From: Pseudomonas lini
GTDB taxonomy: Bacteria > Pseudomonadota > Gammaproteobacteria > Pseudomonadales > Pseudomonadaceae
Direction: 5' to 3'
NCBI RefSeq assembly: GCF_001042905.1
Contig: NZ_JYLB01000003.1
Span: 310,001 to 374,000 of the forward strand
Length of the DNA: 64,000 nt
The translations under genes and the position numbers were made by a program. Positions 53,046 through 61,450 of the stretch are shown piece by piece; within the stretch, counting starts at the first letter, position 1, and every line of letters starts with the position of its first letter. Under the pieces are notes generated by a model, which had not been told where the DNA came from, searched no databases, and saw nothing but the letters and a program-made list of their open reading frames with translations.

Positions 53046-53480
53046 TCAACATTCGCAGCCGATCACGGTACTGACCGGCTGTTGCACCGCAACACTCAAT
53101 TCAAACCCCTCATCCAGCCACCCGGTCACCCCGCCGATCATCTCCTTGACCGGGTAACCCAGCGCCGCCAGTTTCACCGCGGCCTTGTTGGCGCCGTTGC
53201 AGTGGGGCCCTGCGCAATAAACCACAAACAACGTGGCCTTCGAATAAGCCGCCAGGCCATCAGCCGTGATCAGTCGACCCGGGATGTTGATCGCGCCCGG
53301 CACATGACCGCGTTCGAACGCCAACGGTCCGCGCACGTCCACCAGGACAAAATCCACTTCGCCGGCCTGTTGGCTGCCATGGACGTCGGAACAATCGGTC
53401 TCGAAGGTCAGACGGTTGCTGAAATGCATCAGGGCAATGGCTGACGGGGCGGCGGGAATTTCGCGAACCAGGCTGGGCAT
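53046..53480 (-). CDS. Rhodanese-like domain protein
   Basis: A 144-residue single rhodanese domain: VDFVLVDVRGPLAFERGHVPGAINIPGRL at about 42-70 and the active loop VYCAGPHCNGANKAA with Cys89. The loop is CAGPHC, without the arginine usual for sulfur transfer, and the protein ends in a second Cys pair (IGCEC). GGAG precedes the ATG at 53480. It is divergent from ftrA across about 100 bases, a neighbour pair seen in other pseudomonads. The missing arginine leaves activity open. Confidence 0.85.
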   Translation of the reverse strand: MPSLVREIPAAPSAIALMHFSNRLTFETDCSDVHGSQQAGEVDFVLVDVRGPLAFERGHVPGAINIPGRLITADGLAAYSKATLFVVYCAGPHCNGANKAAVKLAALGYPVKEMIGGVTGWLDEGFELSVAVQQPVSTVIGCEC

Positions 53481-53581
53481 GGGTTGTACTCCAAAGTCTC
53501 GGTGGGTGTGGGAAGACTTTATCTGCCCCGCGCTTGCCGCTACAGTGGCGCACAAGACACTCACCGGGAATTTTCCGCCAA

Positions 53582-54556
53582 ATGCAGCCCACCCCTGGAT
53601 TGGTCGCGATTCTGGCCTACGACGGCCTCTGCACCTTCGAATTCGGCATCGCCGTGGAGATCTTCGGCCTGGCGCGACCGGAGTTCGATTTCCCTTGGTA
53701 TGCGCATCGTATCGTCGCTGTCGACCAAGGGCCGATGCGTGCCATGGGTGGCATTCAGGTGCTGGCCGACGGCGGGATGGAACTGCTTGAAGAGGCCCGG
53801 ACCATCATCATCCCCGGCTGGCGCGACCGCAGCGCGGCGGTGCCTGAACCTTTACTCGCCGCCCTGCGCCAGGCCCATGCCCGGGGCGCGCGATTGCTGT
53901 CGATCTGTTCCGGGGTATTCGTACTGGCGGCCACCGGTTTGCTCGACGGTCACGGCGCCACGACGCATTGGCGCTACACCGCTGAACTGGCCGAGCGTTT
54001 TCCGGACATTCAGGTGGACCCGGACGTGCTCTATGTCGACTCGGGCCAATTGATCACCTCAGCCGGCAGTGCCGCCGGCATCGATGCCTGCCTGCACCTG
54101 GTCGCGCGGGATTTCGGCACTCAGGTGGCCAACTCGGTGGCGCGGCGGTTGGTGATGTCGCCGCAACGCACCGGCGGCCAGGCGCAGTTCATTCCGTCAC
54201 CGGTCAGCCCGACGCCGCGCAGCGATCTGTCGCGGGTCATGCAATGGGCGCGGGAACGTCTGCACGAACCGCTGGAAGTTCGTGACCTTGCCAGCGAGGC
54301 GGCCATGAGTGAGCGCACCTTCCTGCGGCGGTTCACTGAAGCCAGCGGCCTGCCGCCCAAGGCATGGTTGCAACATGAGCGCTTGGCTCGGGCTCGCGAA
54401 TTGTTGGAGAGCACTCGCCAGAACACCGAACAGATTGCCCAGCACTGTGGTTATCGATCGGTGGAGAGTTTTCGGGTGGCGTTTCGCAGTGTGGTCGGTG
54501 TGCCGCCGTCGGTGTATCGGGAGCGGTTTGGGCGCGAGGTAAAGGTGGTTTTTTGA
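53582..54556 (+). CDS. ftrA: FtrA-type transcriptional regulator (DJ-1/PfpI plus AraC)
   Basis: A 324-residue regulator of the GlxA class. The N-terminal DJ-1/PfpI-like domain (about 5-170) has LLSICSGVFVLAATGLLDG with the elbow cysteine; the AraC-type DNA-binding domain is at about 215-318 (DLASEAAMSERTFLRRFTEASGLPPKAWLQHERLARARELLE and IAQHCGYRSVESFRVAFRSVVGVPPSVYR). I chose the ATG at 53582; the ribosome site is weak. It is divergent from the rhodanese gene, which is its likely target. The effector is unknown. Confidence 0.9.
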   Translation: MQPTPGLVAILAYDGLCTFEFGIAVEIFGLARPEFDFPWYAHRIVAVDQGPMRAMGGIQVLADGGMELLEEARTIIIPGWRDRSAAVPEPLLAALRQAHARGARLLSICSGVFVLAATGLLDGHGATTHWRYTAELAERFPDIQVDPDVLYVDSGQLITSAGSAAGIDACLHLVARDFGTQVANSVARRLVMSPQRTGGQAQFIPSPVSPTPRSDLSRVMQWARERLHEPLEVRDLASEAAMSERTFLRRFTEASGLPPKAWLQHERLARARELLESTRQNTEQIAQHCGYRSVESFRVAFRSVVGVPPSVYRERFGREVKVVF

Positions 54557-54574
54557 GTGTGTTTGAGGGCCTCA

Positions 54575-54663
54575 TCGCGGGCAAGCCCGCTCCCACAGGA
54601 TTTGTGTGTTGAACACATTATCTGTGAACAACACAATCCCTGTGGGAGCGGGCTTGCCCGCGA
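54575..54663. repeat. REP doublet, GTGGGAGCGGGCTTGCCCGC type
   Basis: Inverted arms with core TGTGGGAGCGGGCTTGCCCG. The loop (TGTTGAACACATTATCTGTG) is itself a near-palindrome and is not of the 38613-38702 loop type. It follows ftrA. Confidence 0.9.
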
Positions 54664-54689
54664 AGGCGTCACCCCAGCCCCCCATTATC

Positions 54690-55445
54690 TCAAGACTTGC
54701 GCAACAAATAGGTATCCATAATCCACCCATGCTCCAGCCGCGCCGCCTTGCGCACTCGCTCAATCTCATCCGCGACATCCTTAAGCTTGCCGTTAATCAG
54801 GATTTCATCCGGTGTCCCCAGGTAAGCCCCCCAGTAAATCTCCGTCTCCTGATCGGCCACGTGATGGTAGGCATCTTGCGCATCCAGCATCACCACCAGG
54901 CTGTCGGCGTCACTCACCTGCCCCGCCGCCAACCGCCGGCCGGTGGTGATTTCAATCGAGCGACCGATGCGATTCAACGGCACCTTATGTTGCGCCGCCA
55001 ACGCCTGCACGCTGGTGATTCCGGGAATTACCTCGAACTCGAACACACACCGGCCTGACGCCAGAATCGCCTGCAGAATCCGAATGGTGCTGTCGTACAA
55101 CGCCGGGTCGCCCCACACCAGAAAACCGCCACACTGGTCGTCAGTCATTTCCTCGTTGATCAGCCGTTCGAAGGTCTGCTGCTTGGCGCGGTTCAGGTCT
55201 TCGACGCTGGCCTTGTAGTCCACATCCCCGCGTTCCCGCTCCGGGCTGTGGGCTTCGACGAAGCGGTAGTCGTGATCGGTGATGTAGCGCTCACAGAGCT
55301 CGCGGCGCAGGTCGATCAGCTTGTCTTTGCTCTGGCCCTTGTCCATGAGGAAAAACACATCGACGCAATTCAGCGCCTTCACCGCCTGCATGGTGATGTA
55401 GTCGGGGTTGCCGGCACCGACACCGATGACCAGAAGTTTTTTCAT
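54690..55445 (-). CDS. cobF: Precorrin-6A synthase (deacetylating)
   Basis: A 251-residue SAM-dependent methyltransferase of the tetrapyrrole methylase fold: LLVIGVGAGNPDYITMQAVKAL at the N terminus, GGFLVWGDPALYDSTIRIL (about 108-126) and VIPGITSVQALAAQHKVPLNRIG. This is the CobF form, which methylates C-1 and removes the acetyl group in aerobic cobalamin synthesis. It starts with ATG at 55445 overlapping the upstream gene stop (ATGA). No other cob gene is in the window, and I found no cobalamin riboswitch upstream. Confidence 0.93.
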   Translation of the reverse strand: MKKLLVIGVGAGNPDYITMQAVKALNCVDVFFLMDKGQSKDKLIDLRRELCERYITDHDYRFVEAHSPERERGDVDYKASVEDLNRAKQQTFERLINEEMTDDQCGGFLVWGDPALYDSTIRILQAILASGRCVFEFEVIPGITSVQALAAQHKVPLNRIGRSIEITTGRRLAAGQVSDADSLVVMLDAQDAYHHVADQETEIYWGAYLGTPDEILINGKLKDVADEIERVRKAARLEHGWIMDTYLLRKS

Positions 55446-56017
55446 CAATGTGCTCCCTCGGGGTCCGTGCCCATCAAGCGTAGCCGCCAGCGACCGTTGA
55501 ACCGCAACTCGATGGCCGACAACGGTTCGACATCGATCTGGTTGAACGCCGCGCCCTGCAGCACCTGCATCAGTGCTGCGCGAATGACAAACGGATGGGT
55601 GATGGCAACGATATGCCCCGGCGTCGCCTCAAGGGTGCTCAACCACGCAGCCACCCGCTCACCGAGTTGTGCCACCGACTCTCCACCGTGAGGCGCCGAG
55701 GTCGGGTCATTGAGCCAGGCCTGGAGCGTCTCCGGTTCGGCTGTTTGCAGGTCATCGATCGACGAGCCTTTCCAGCGTCCGAAATCGCAATCTGCCAGCG
55801 CCGCGACAATCTCCACATCGTCGCCAAACAGCTCAGCAGTTTGCCGGGTCCGTAGTTCCGGGCCACAGAGCACACGGGGGGTACCCTTGAACTGACGGCA
55901 ACGAGAACCCTGCGCCGATTGCCAATCCATTTCCAACGGCTCATTCGTAGGAAAACACGCCAATTTTTGTGCGACGGTTCGAGCGTGGCACATCAGGGTC
56001 AAGCGGGTCGCCTGCAC
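55445..56017 (-). CDS. Histidine-phosphatase-like protein with altered RHG motif
   Basis: A 190-residue protein of the histidine phosphatase (CobC/GpmB-like) fold. The strand-1 motif reads MCHART at residues 9-14 where active enzymes have RHG: His11 is kept but Arg is Cys10 and Gly is Ala12. The later GPELRTRQTAELFG, GGESVAQLGERV and ITHPFVIRAA with the second His are present. It is translationally coupled to cobF, and CobC-type phosphatases act in cobalamin assembly, so an alpha-ribazole-phosphate role is suggested; the altered motif makes activity uncertain. The GTG start lacks a clear ribosome site. Confidence 0.82.
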   Translation of the reverse strand: MQATRLTLMCHARTVAQKLACFPTNEPLEMDWQSAQGSRCRQFKGTPRVLCGPELRTRQTAELFGDDVEIVAALADCDFGRWKGSSIDDLQTAEPETLQAWLNDPTSAPHGGESVAQLGERVAAWLSTLEATPGHIVAITHPFVIRAALMQVLQGAAFNQIDVEPLSAIELRFNGRWRLRLMGTDPEGAH

Positions 56018-56358
56018 GGAAGATCACTCTGTCGATGGGGTGGATGACGGCACGATGCCGAGAACAATCGGCCCATTGTGCCGCAAGAAGCGCGATCCAG
56101 GGCGCTTCGTTTCAAGCAGTCGATCGGGTTGGCGGCCCCATTTTATCCCTGAAAAGTAGCGATCTCTGACACCACTATCGGCGATGTCCTACAAAACCAG
56201 TCGACATACGCGTAGCCCCCGGCGCACGGGGTTTTCGCCCCATTTTTGGACTTTTAAAATCCTCGGAAAAATTCACTAGACATGTAGCACACGTTACATA
56301 AATACTATTTTAGCAATTTATGAAACGAAACCGACACACCCATCCAGCAGGAGCCCGG
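56018..56358. other. Divergent intergenic region of the cobF operon and the RpiR-type gene
   Basis: About 340 bases. The left two thirds are GC-rich without a recognisable riboswitch; I looked for a GCCACTG-type cobalamin box and found none. The right third is AT-rich and holds a probable promoter with a dyad (56277-56304). No coding frame of note. Confidence 0.5.
56277..56304 (+). promoter_or_regulatory. Putative promoter and operator of the RpiR-type regulator gene
   Basis: TAGACA at 56277-56282 and TAAATA at 56299-56304 are spaced 16 bases apart. Between them lies the dyad TGTAGCACACGTTACA (56283-56298), a good place for a repressor. The predicted start of transcription would fall at about 56310-56315, too close to an ATG at 56320 for normal initiation, which supports the start at 56359. 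Confidence 0.4.
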
Positions 56359-57213
56359 ATGCCCTCTCTCAGAGACCTGATCACCGATCCCGGCGTGGAA
56401 CTCACACCGTCGGAACGCAAAGTCATACGTGCCTTGCTGGATCAATACCCGCGTAACGGGCTGGGCCCGATGTCACGCCTGGCCGAACATGCCGGTGTCA
56501 GCGATCCGACCATCGTGCGGCTGGTAAAGAAGCTTGGTTTCAGCGGTTATGCCGACTTTCAGGAAGCCTTGCTGAGCGACATGGATGACCGCTTGCGCTC
56601 CCCCAGTACCCTGCTGCAACCCCGCGCCCATCTCAAAAAAGATGATCCCTGGGGCCACTATCTGGCGAACAGTCATCGGGCATTGGTCGACACCCAGGCG
56701 CTGACCCAACCCGAAGATGTACGAATTTTGGTGGAATGGCTGCTCGACACCCGCCATCAGGTCCATTGCTTTGGCGGCCGCTTCAGCAGTTTCCTCGCCA
56801 ACTATTTGCTCAACCACCTGCGCCTGTTGCGGCCCGGTTGTTTTGCCCTGGAAGACAACGCGCAATTGCCCGACCGCTTGTTCGACGTGCAGCGTCAGGA
56901 CGTGGTGCTGGTGTTCGACTATCGCCGCTACCAGTCCCAGGCCTTGCGGGTCGCCAATGCCGCGAAGAGCCGACATGCGCGGGTCGTGCTGTTCACCGAT
57001 ATCTACGCCTCACCGCTGCGAGAAATGGCCGACCTGATCATCAGTGCACCGGTGGAATCGGCGTCGGCTTTCGACTCGATGGTTCCGGCGCTGGCCCAGG
57101 TTGAAGCACTGGTTGCCTGCCTGTCCCTGCGCAGCCCCGATCTGGCCGATCGCCTGGAAGGCATCGATGCCCTGCGGACCGACTTCGACACCCACTTGCT
57201 GGAGGAAAAATAA
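56359..57213 (+). CDS. RpiR-family transcriptional regulator with SIS domain
   Basis: A 284-residue regulator. The HTH_6 domain is at about 5-80 (LTPSERKVIRALLDQYPRNGLGPMSRLAEHAGVSDPTIVRLVKKLGFSGYADFQEAL) and the SIS sugar-phosphate-binding fold at about 115-255 (VHCFGGRFSSFLANYLLNHLR, VLVFDYRRYQSQALRVANAAKSRHARVVLFTD). I chose the ATG at 56359 because AGGAG is 6 bases upstream; an ATG at 56320 has no ribosome site. It is the first gene of a rightward cluster and stops 2 bases before the next start. It is likely the local repressor; the effector is unknown. Confidence 0.9.
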   Translation: MPSLRDLITDPGVELTPSERKVIRALLDQYPRNGLGPMSRLAEHAGVSDPTIVRLVKKLGFSGYADFQEALLSDMDDRLRSPSTLLQPRAHLKKDDPWGHYLANSHRALVDTQALTQPEDVRILVEWLLDTRHQVHCFGGRFSSFLANYLLNHLRLLRPGCFALEDNAQLPDRLFDVQRQDVVLVFDYRRYQSQALRVANAAKSRHARVVLFTDIYASPLREMADLIISAPVESASAFDSMVPALAQVEALVACLSLRSPDLADRLEGIDALRTDFDTHLLEEK

Positions 57214-57215
57214 GG

Positions 57216-57860
57216 ATGTTCACGCTCCCCCACCACTCGCCCCGGGACTTGCCATTTGCCGCCGACCACACCGCGCTGTTGCTGGTGGACATGCAACGTG
57301 CCTGGCTTGAGCCGCAGTTCGATCCGCACCTCAACGGGCCGGATGCCGAATACTTTCTGACCCGCGCCCACATGCAAGTGGTGCCCAATCAACGCCGGTT
57401 GCTCAGTGCCTTTCGTAATGCACGACAAAACGTGCTGCACACGCTCATCGAAAGCCTCACCGCCGATGGTCGCGATCGTTCGCTGGATCACAAACTCTCG
57501 GACATGCACCTGCCCAAGGGCAGCTCGCAAGCTCGAATCATCGATGACCTGACACCGATCGAAAACGAAATCGTGCTGCCCAAGACCTCTTCCGGGGTCT
57601 TCAACTCCACCAACATCGACTACGTGCTGCGCAACCTTGAAACCCGACACCTGATCATCGCCGGCATCGTCACCGACCAATGCGTCGACATGGCCGTGCG
57701 CGACGCCGCCGACCGCGGTTACCTGGTGACGCTGGTCGAAGATGCCTGCGCCACCTACACCGAACAACGGCATCACGCCTGCCTGAACGCCATCAAGGGC
57801 TACTGCTGGATCACCGATACCCAAACCGTGCTCCGCCGGTTACAGGAGATGCAGCCATGA
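57216..57860 (+). CDS. Isochorismatase-family cysteine hydrolase
   Basis: A 214-residue hydrolase. The catalytic triad positions fit Asp25 (LLLVDMQRAW), Lys123 (LPKTSSGVFNSTN) and Cys156 (GIVTDQCVDMAV), the nitrilase-like triad of the isochorismatase fold. These enzymes cleave amides, ureas or enol ethers. Three bases separate it from the RpiR gene, and the glutamine-synthetase-like gene overlaps its stop. In this cluster it may release ammonia from an amide; the substrate is unknown. Confidence 0.9.
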   Translation: MFTLPHHSPRDLPFAADHTALLLVDMQRAWLEPQFDPHLNGPDAEYFLTRAHMQVVPNQRRLLSAFRNARQNVLHTLIESLTADGRDRSLDHKLSDMHLPKGSSQARIIDDLTPIENEIVLPKTSSGVFNSTNIDYVLRNLETRHLIIAGIVTDQCVDMAVRDAADRGYLVTLVEDACATYTEQRHHACLNAIKGYCWITDTQTVLRRLQEMQP

Positions 57861-59188
57861 GCGCACGCCTGTCGCCACTGCCGATGACCACGATCGTCAC
57901 CACCGACCTGATTGGCGTGACGCGCGGCCGTTCCTTTCCCACCGACGAACTCGATGCCTATCACGTGGTGGGCTGCGGCTGGGTGCCGGCCAACAGCGCC
58001 CTGACTCCGCAAGACATCATCGCCTCCAGCAATCCATGGGGTGCTTATGGAGACTTGCGGCTGATCCCGGATTTGAGCAGTCGCGTGACCGTCAACAACG
58101 GCCCGGACGCCAATGCCCCGGCGCTGGACTTCATTCACGGCGACATTCGCGAAACCGATGGCCGCCCATGGGGCGCCTGCCCGCGCACGCTGTTGCGCAA
58201 CGAAGTGGAGCGTTATCGCGACGAACTGGGACTGCAGATCAACGCCGCGTTCGAACATGAATTCAACCTCGGCAGCGGCGCGGTTGAGCGTCTGGCGTTC
58301 TCTCTTGAGGCGCAGCGCCAGGGCGCCGAGTTCGGCGGCTGGTTGCTCAGCGCACTGCGTGCCGGCGGTGTGGAACCAGAGATGTTCCTGCCGGAATACG
58401 GCAAGCACCAATACGAAATCACCTGCCGCCCGGCCCTTGGCGTCGCCGCCGCCGACCGTGCGGTGAACGTGCGCGAGATCACCCGTGAGATCGCCCGGCA
58501 AATGGGCCTGGACCTGAGTTTCGCGCCCAAGACCTCCGGGCAGGCGGTGTGCAATGGCGTGCATCTGCACGTGAGTCTGCAGGATCTGGCCGGCCACCCG
58601 GTGATGTATGACGCCGGCACCACCAACGGCCTGTCGACCCTCGGCCAGCATTGGGCCGCCGGCGTTCTGCACTATTTGCCGGCGCTCTGCGCCTTTACCG
58701 CGCCGACGCCGGTTTCCTACGAGCGTTTGCAGCCCCATCACTGGAGCGCTTCCTACGCCTGCCTCGGCCAACGCAACCGCGAAGCGGCGCTGCGGATTTG
58801 CCCGACTGTAAGCCTGGGCGGCAAAGCCCTGGCGGCGCAGTACAACCTGGAATTTCGCGCCATGGACGCCACCGCCTCGCCGCATCTGGCCATGGCTGCG
58901 TTGCTGATCGCCGGGCGCCTGGGCATCGAACAGCGCCTGACCCTGAACGCGATCACCGATGAAGTGCCCGATGCCCTGAGCGAAGAACAACGCCAGGCCC
59001 GCGGCATCGTCGCCCTGCCCGCGTCCCTGTCCCAGGCCCTGGAATGCCTGCGCAATAGTGAGGCGCTGATCGAAGCCCTGCCGAGCGCTTTGCTGGACAC
59101 CTGGTTCGCCCTTAAAACCGAGGAACTGAGGCTGACGGAACAGCTCTCGCCCGCCGATCTTTGTGAGCACTATGCGCGCCTGTACTGA
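57857..59188 (+). CDS. Glutamine-synthetase-like ligase (GlnA/PuuA family)
   Basis: A 443-residue member of the glutamine synthetase superfamily with beta-grasp N domain (about 1-105) and catalytic domain. EHEFNLGSG, PEYGKHQYEITCRPALG and the ATP-site GVHLHVSL are visible, as is NREAALRICP near 300. It is shorter and more diverged than GlnA, like the gamma-glutamylation enzymes PuuA and GlnA-like catabolic ligases. The start overlaps the isochorismatase stop (ATGA), and GGAG precedes it. It probably glutamylates an amine during catabolism; which one is unknown. Confidence 0.88.
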   Translation: MSARLSPLPMTTIVTTDLIGVTRGRSFPTDELDAYHVVGCGWVPANSALTPQDIIASSNPWGAYGDLRLIPDLSSRVTVNNGPDANAPALDFIHGDIRETDGRPWGACPRTLLRNEVERYRDELGLQINAAFEHEFNLGSGAVERLAFSLEAQRQGAEFGGWLLSALRAGGVEPEMFLPEYGKHQYEITCRPALGVAAADRAVNVREITREIARQMGLDLSFAPKTSGQAVCNGVHLHVSLQDLAGHPVMYDAGTTNGLSTLGQHWAAGVLHYLPALCAFTAPTPVSYERLQPHHWSASYACLGQRNREAALRICPTVSLGGKALAAQYNLEFRAMDATASPHLAMAALLIAGRLGIEQRLTLNAITDEVPDALSEEQRQARGIVALPASLSQALECLRNSEALIEALPSALLDTWFALKTEELRLTEQLSPADLCEHYARLY

Positions 59189-59924
59189 GTCCGCCGAACT
59201 GGGGTTCTACACCGAGCCTGCGTACACCCTGAGCCGGGAAGCCTCCGGGCACCCGCTGATTCTGGTGTGTGAACACGCCAGTCGTTTCATCCCGGCCAAG
59301 CTAAATGACCTGGGCTTGAGCCATGAAGCCGCCCGCGAACACATCGCCTGGGACATCGGCGCCCTGGCGCTGGCCGAGGGTTTGTCCGAAGCACTGGGCG
59401 CGACCCTGTTGGCGGCCAACTATTCACGGCTGTTGATCGACCTCAATCGCCCACGCCATGCGCCGGACAGCATTCCATTGCAGAGCGAGATTTATCAGGT
59501 GCCGGGCAATCGGGATCTGGACGAGGCCACCCGCGAATACCGCCGGCACTGCCTGTTCAAGCCGTTTCATACACGCCTGCAAACCTTGATCGACGCCCGC
59601 GTGGCGCAAGGTCGACCAGTTCGCGTGGTGGGGATTCACAGTTTTACGCCGATCTATTACGGCCAGCCACGCGCGCTGGAAGCCGGCGTGTTGTACGGAC
59701 AGGCCGGGGAATACGCGCAGCGAGTGATCGACGGGTTGAGTCGGCATCCCTTGAAAGTCGCGGGTAATCAGCCGTACAAAGTCGATCCGCTGGGTGACAT
59801 GACCGTGCCGGTTCACGGCGATGCACGAGGGCTTGAGTCGGTATTGATCGAGGTACGCAACGATCTGCTGCGCACGCCCGAAGACATCGGTCGCTGGACC
59901 GACTATCTGGCGCCACTGCTGTAG
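59172..59924 (+). CDS. N-formylglutamate amidohydrolase-like enzyme
   Basis: A 250-residue protein of the N-formylglutamate amidohydrolase family: LILVCEHASRFIP at about 30-42, EHIAWDIGALALAEGLSEALGATLLAANYSRLLIDLNR, VVGIHSFTP and VLIEVRNDLL near the end. His and Glu positions fit its zinc site. It overlaps the ligase gene by 17 bases. The start could be GTG at 59163 or ATG at 59172; neither has a clear ribosome site, and I chose the ATG. It may hydrolyse an N-acylated acid product of the pathway. Confidence 0.85.
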   Translation: MRACTESAELGFYTEPAYTLSREASGHPLILVCEHASRFIPAKLNDLGLSHEAAREHIAWDIGALALAEGLSEALGATLLAANYSRLLIDLNRPRHAPDSIPLQSEIYQVPGNRDLDEATREYRRHCLFKPFHTRLQTLIDARVAQGRPVRVVGIHSFTPIYYGQPRALEAGVLYGQAGEYAQRVIDGLSRHPLKVAGNQPYKVDPLGDMTVPVHGDARGLESVLIEVRNDLLRTPEDIGRWTDYLAPLL

Positions 59925-59981
59925 AGCAATAGCTTCAAACTCGCAGCCTGCAGCTGCTTTCATATCAAGGAGAAGGGCTTC

Positions 59982-61331
59982 ATGGAAATAGAAGAATTCG
60001 GCTACAAGCAGGAGTTGAAACGTAGCCTGTCGCTGACGGACCTGGTGGTGTACGGGATGATCTTCATGATCCCCATCGCCCCGTTCGGCGTTTATGGTTA
60101 CGTCAACGCCGAAGCCCCGGGGATGGTGCCGCTGGCCTACATCATCGGCATGGTGGCGATGCTGTTCACCGCCCTCAGTTACGGCAGCATGGCCCGGGCC
60201 TTTCCGATTGCGGGCTCCGTGTATTCCTACGCTCAACGCGGCCTCAACCCGCATGTCGGGTTTATCGCCGGTTGGCTGATGCTGCTCGATTATTTGCTGA
60301 TTCCGCCGCTGCTCTACGTCTACGCGGCGATGGCGCTGAATCATTTGTACCCGGACATCCCGAAAGTCGGCTTCATCCTGGCCTTTCTGGTCAGCGCCAC
60401 CTTCGTCAACCTGCGGGGCATTACCTTCACCGCGCGGATGAACATCGTCTTTCTACTGGCGCAGCTGGTGGTGCTGGGGATCTTCCTGTTCTATGCCTGG
60501 AATGCCCTGCACAACGGCGGCGGTAACGGTCAACTGACCTTGGCGCCGCTGTACAACCCCGAGACATTCAACTTCGCCCTGCTGATGCAAGCGGTGTCGA
60601 TTGCGGTGCTGTCGTTTCTCGGTTTCGATGCGATTTCCACCCTCGCCGAAGAGATCAAGGGCGACCCGGGCCGCAGTGTCGGCAAGGCTGCGCTGATCAC
60701 ATTGCTGGTGATGGGCGTGATCTTCGTCGTGCAGACCTGGATTGCCACGGATCTGGCCGCCGGCCTGGGCTTCAAGTCCGCCGACACTGCGTTCTATGAA
60801 ATCGCCGAAATCGCCGCCGGCAGCTGGCTGGCAACCTTGACCGCCGTGGCCACCGCCCTGGCCTGGGGCGTCGCGGTTGCGATCACCTCGCAAGCGGCGG
60901 TTTCACGCCTGCTGTTCGGGATGGCCCGGGACGGCAAACTGCCGAAAGTGCTGGCCAAGGTGCACCCGAAACACAACACACCGTATGTGAGTATCTATCT
61001 GGTGGCGGCGCTGTCGCTGGTGATCTGCTACCTGTTTATCAACTCGGTGGACACCCTCACCTCCCTGGTGAACTTCGGCGCCCTGAGCGGCTTTATGTTG
61101 CTGCACCTGACCGTAATCAACTATTACTGGCGTCGGCAGAAGTCCGGCCAGGTGGTCCGTCACCTGATCTGCCCGGTGATCGGCTTCATCATCGTCGCGG
61201 CCATCATGTACAACATGGGCGTCGATGCACAGAAACTCGGCCTGATCTGGATTGCCCTGGGGCTGGTCTATCTATTCTTCCTCAACAAACTGGGTGCCAG
61301 CACGGTCCTACCCGACCCAAGCAATGGCTGA
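59982..61331 (+). CDS. APC-superfamily amino acid/amine permease
   Basis: A 449-residue inner-membrane transporter with twelve predicted helices. LTDLVVYGMIFMIPIAPFGVYG at the N terminus and LGFDAISTLAEEIKGDPGRSVGKA near 220 are typical of APC permeases of the amino acid/polyamine group. AAGGAG precedes the ATG. It follows the amidohydrolase gene by 57 bases and probably imports the substrate of the cluster. A gap of 119 bases to the next gene could hold a second promoter. Confidence 0.9.
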   Translation: MEIEEFGYKQELKRSLSLTDLVVYGMIFMIPIAPFGVYGYVNAEAPGMVPLAYIIGMVAMLFTALSYGSMARAFPIAGSVYSYAQRGLNPHVGFIAGWLMLLDYLLIPPLLYVYAAMALNHLYPDIPKVGFILAFLVSATFVNLRGITFTARMNIVFLLAQLVVLGIFLFYAWNALHNGGGNGQLTLAPLYNPETFNFALLMQAVSIAVLSFLGFDAISTLAEEIKGDPGRSVGKAALITLLVMGVIFVVQTWIATDLAAGLGFKSADTAFYEIAEIAAGSWLATLTAVATALAWGVAVAITSQAAVSRLLFGMARDGKLPKVLAKVHPKHNTPYVSIYLVAALSLVICYLFINSVDTLTSLVNFGALSGFMLLHLTVINYYWRRQKSGQVVRHLICPVIGFIIVAAIMYNMGVDAQKLGLIWIALGLVYLFFLNKLGASTVLPDPSNG

Positions 61332-61450
61332 CAAGAAAAAGGGCAGCGTCTGACATGAATTCAGGCGACTGCCGATTTAACGCGTGGAAACCGACAGTGA
61401 TAGTCAGGTTCGGTGCAAATCGCTGAACCCTTTGATACAGGAGTACATCC

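Noticed and set aside
56018-56300. Cobalamin riboswitch upstream of the cobF operon
   Set aside because: No GCCACTG-type box or suitable long folded leader was found on the minus strand.
57800-59170. 456-residue open frame on the minus strand
   Set aside because: Antisense to the glutamine-synthetase-like gene; composition is that of a shadow frame.
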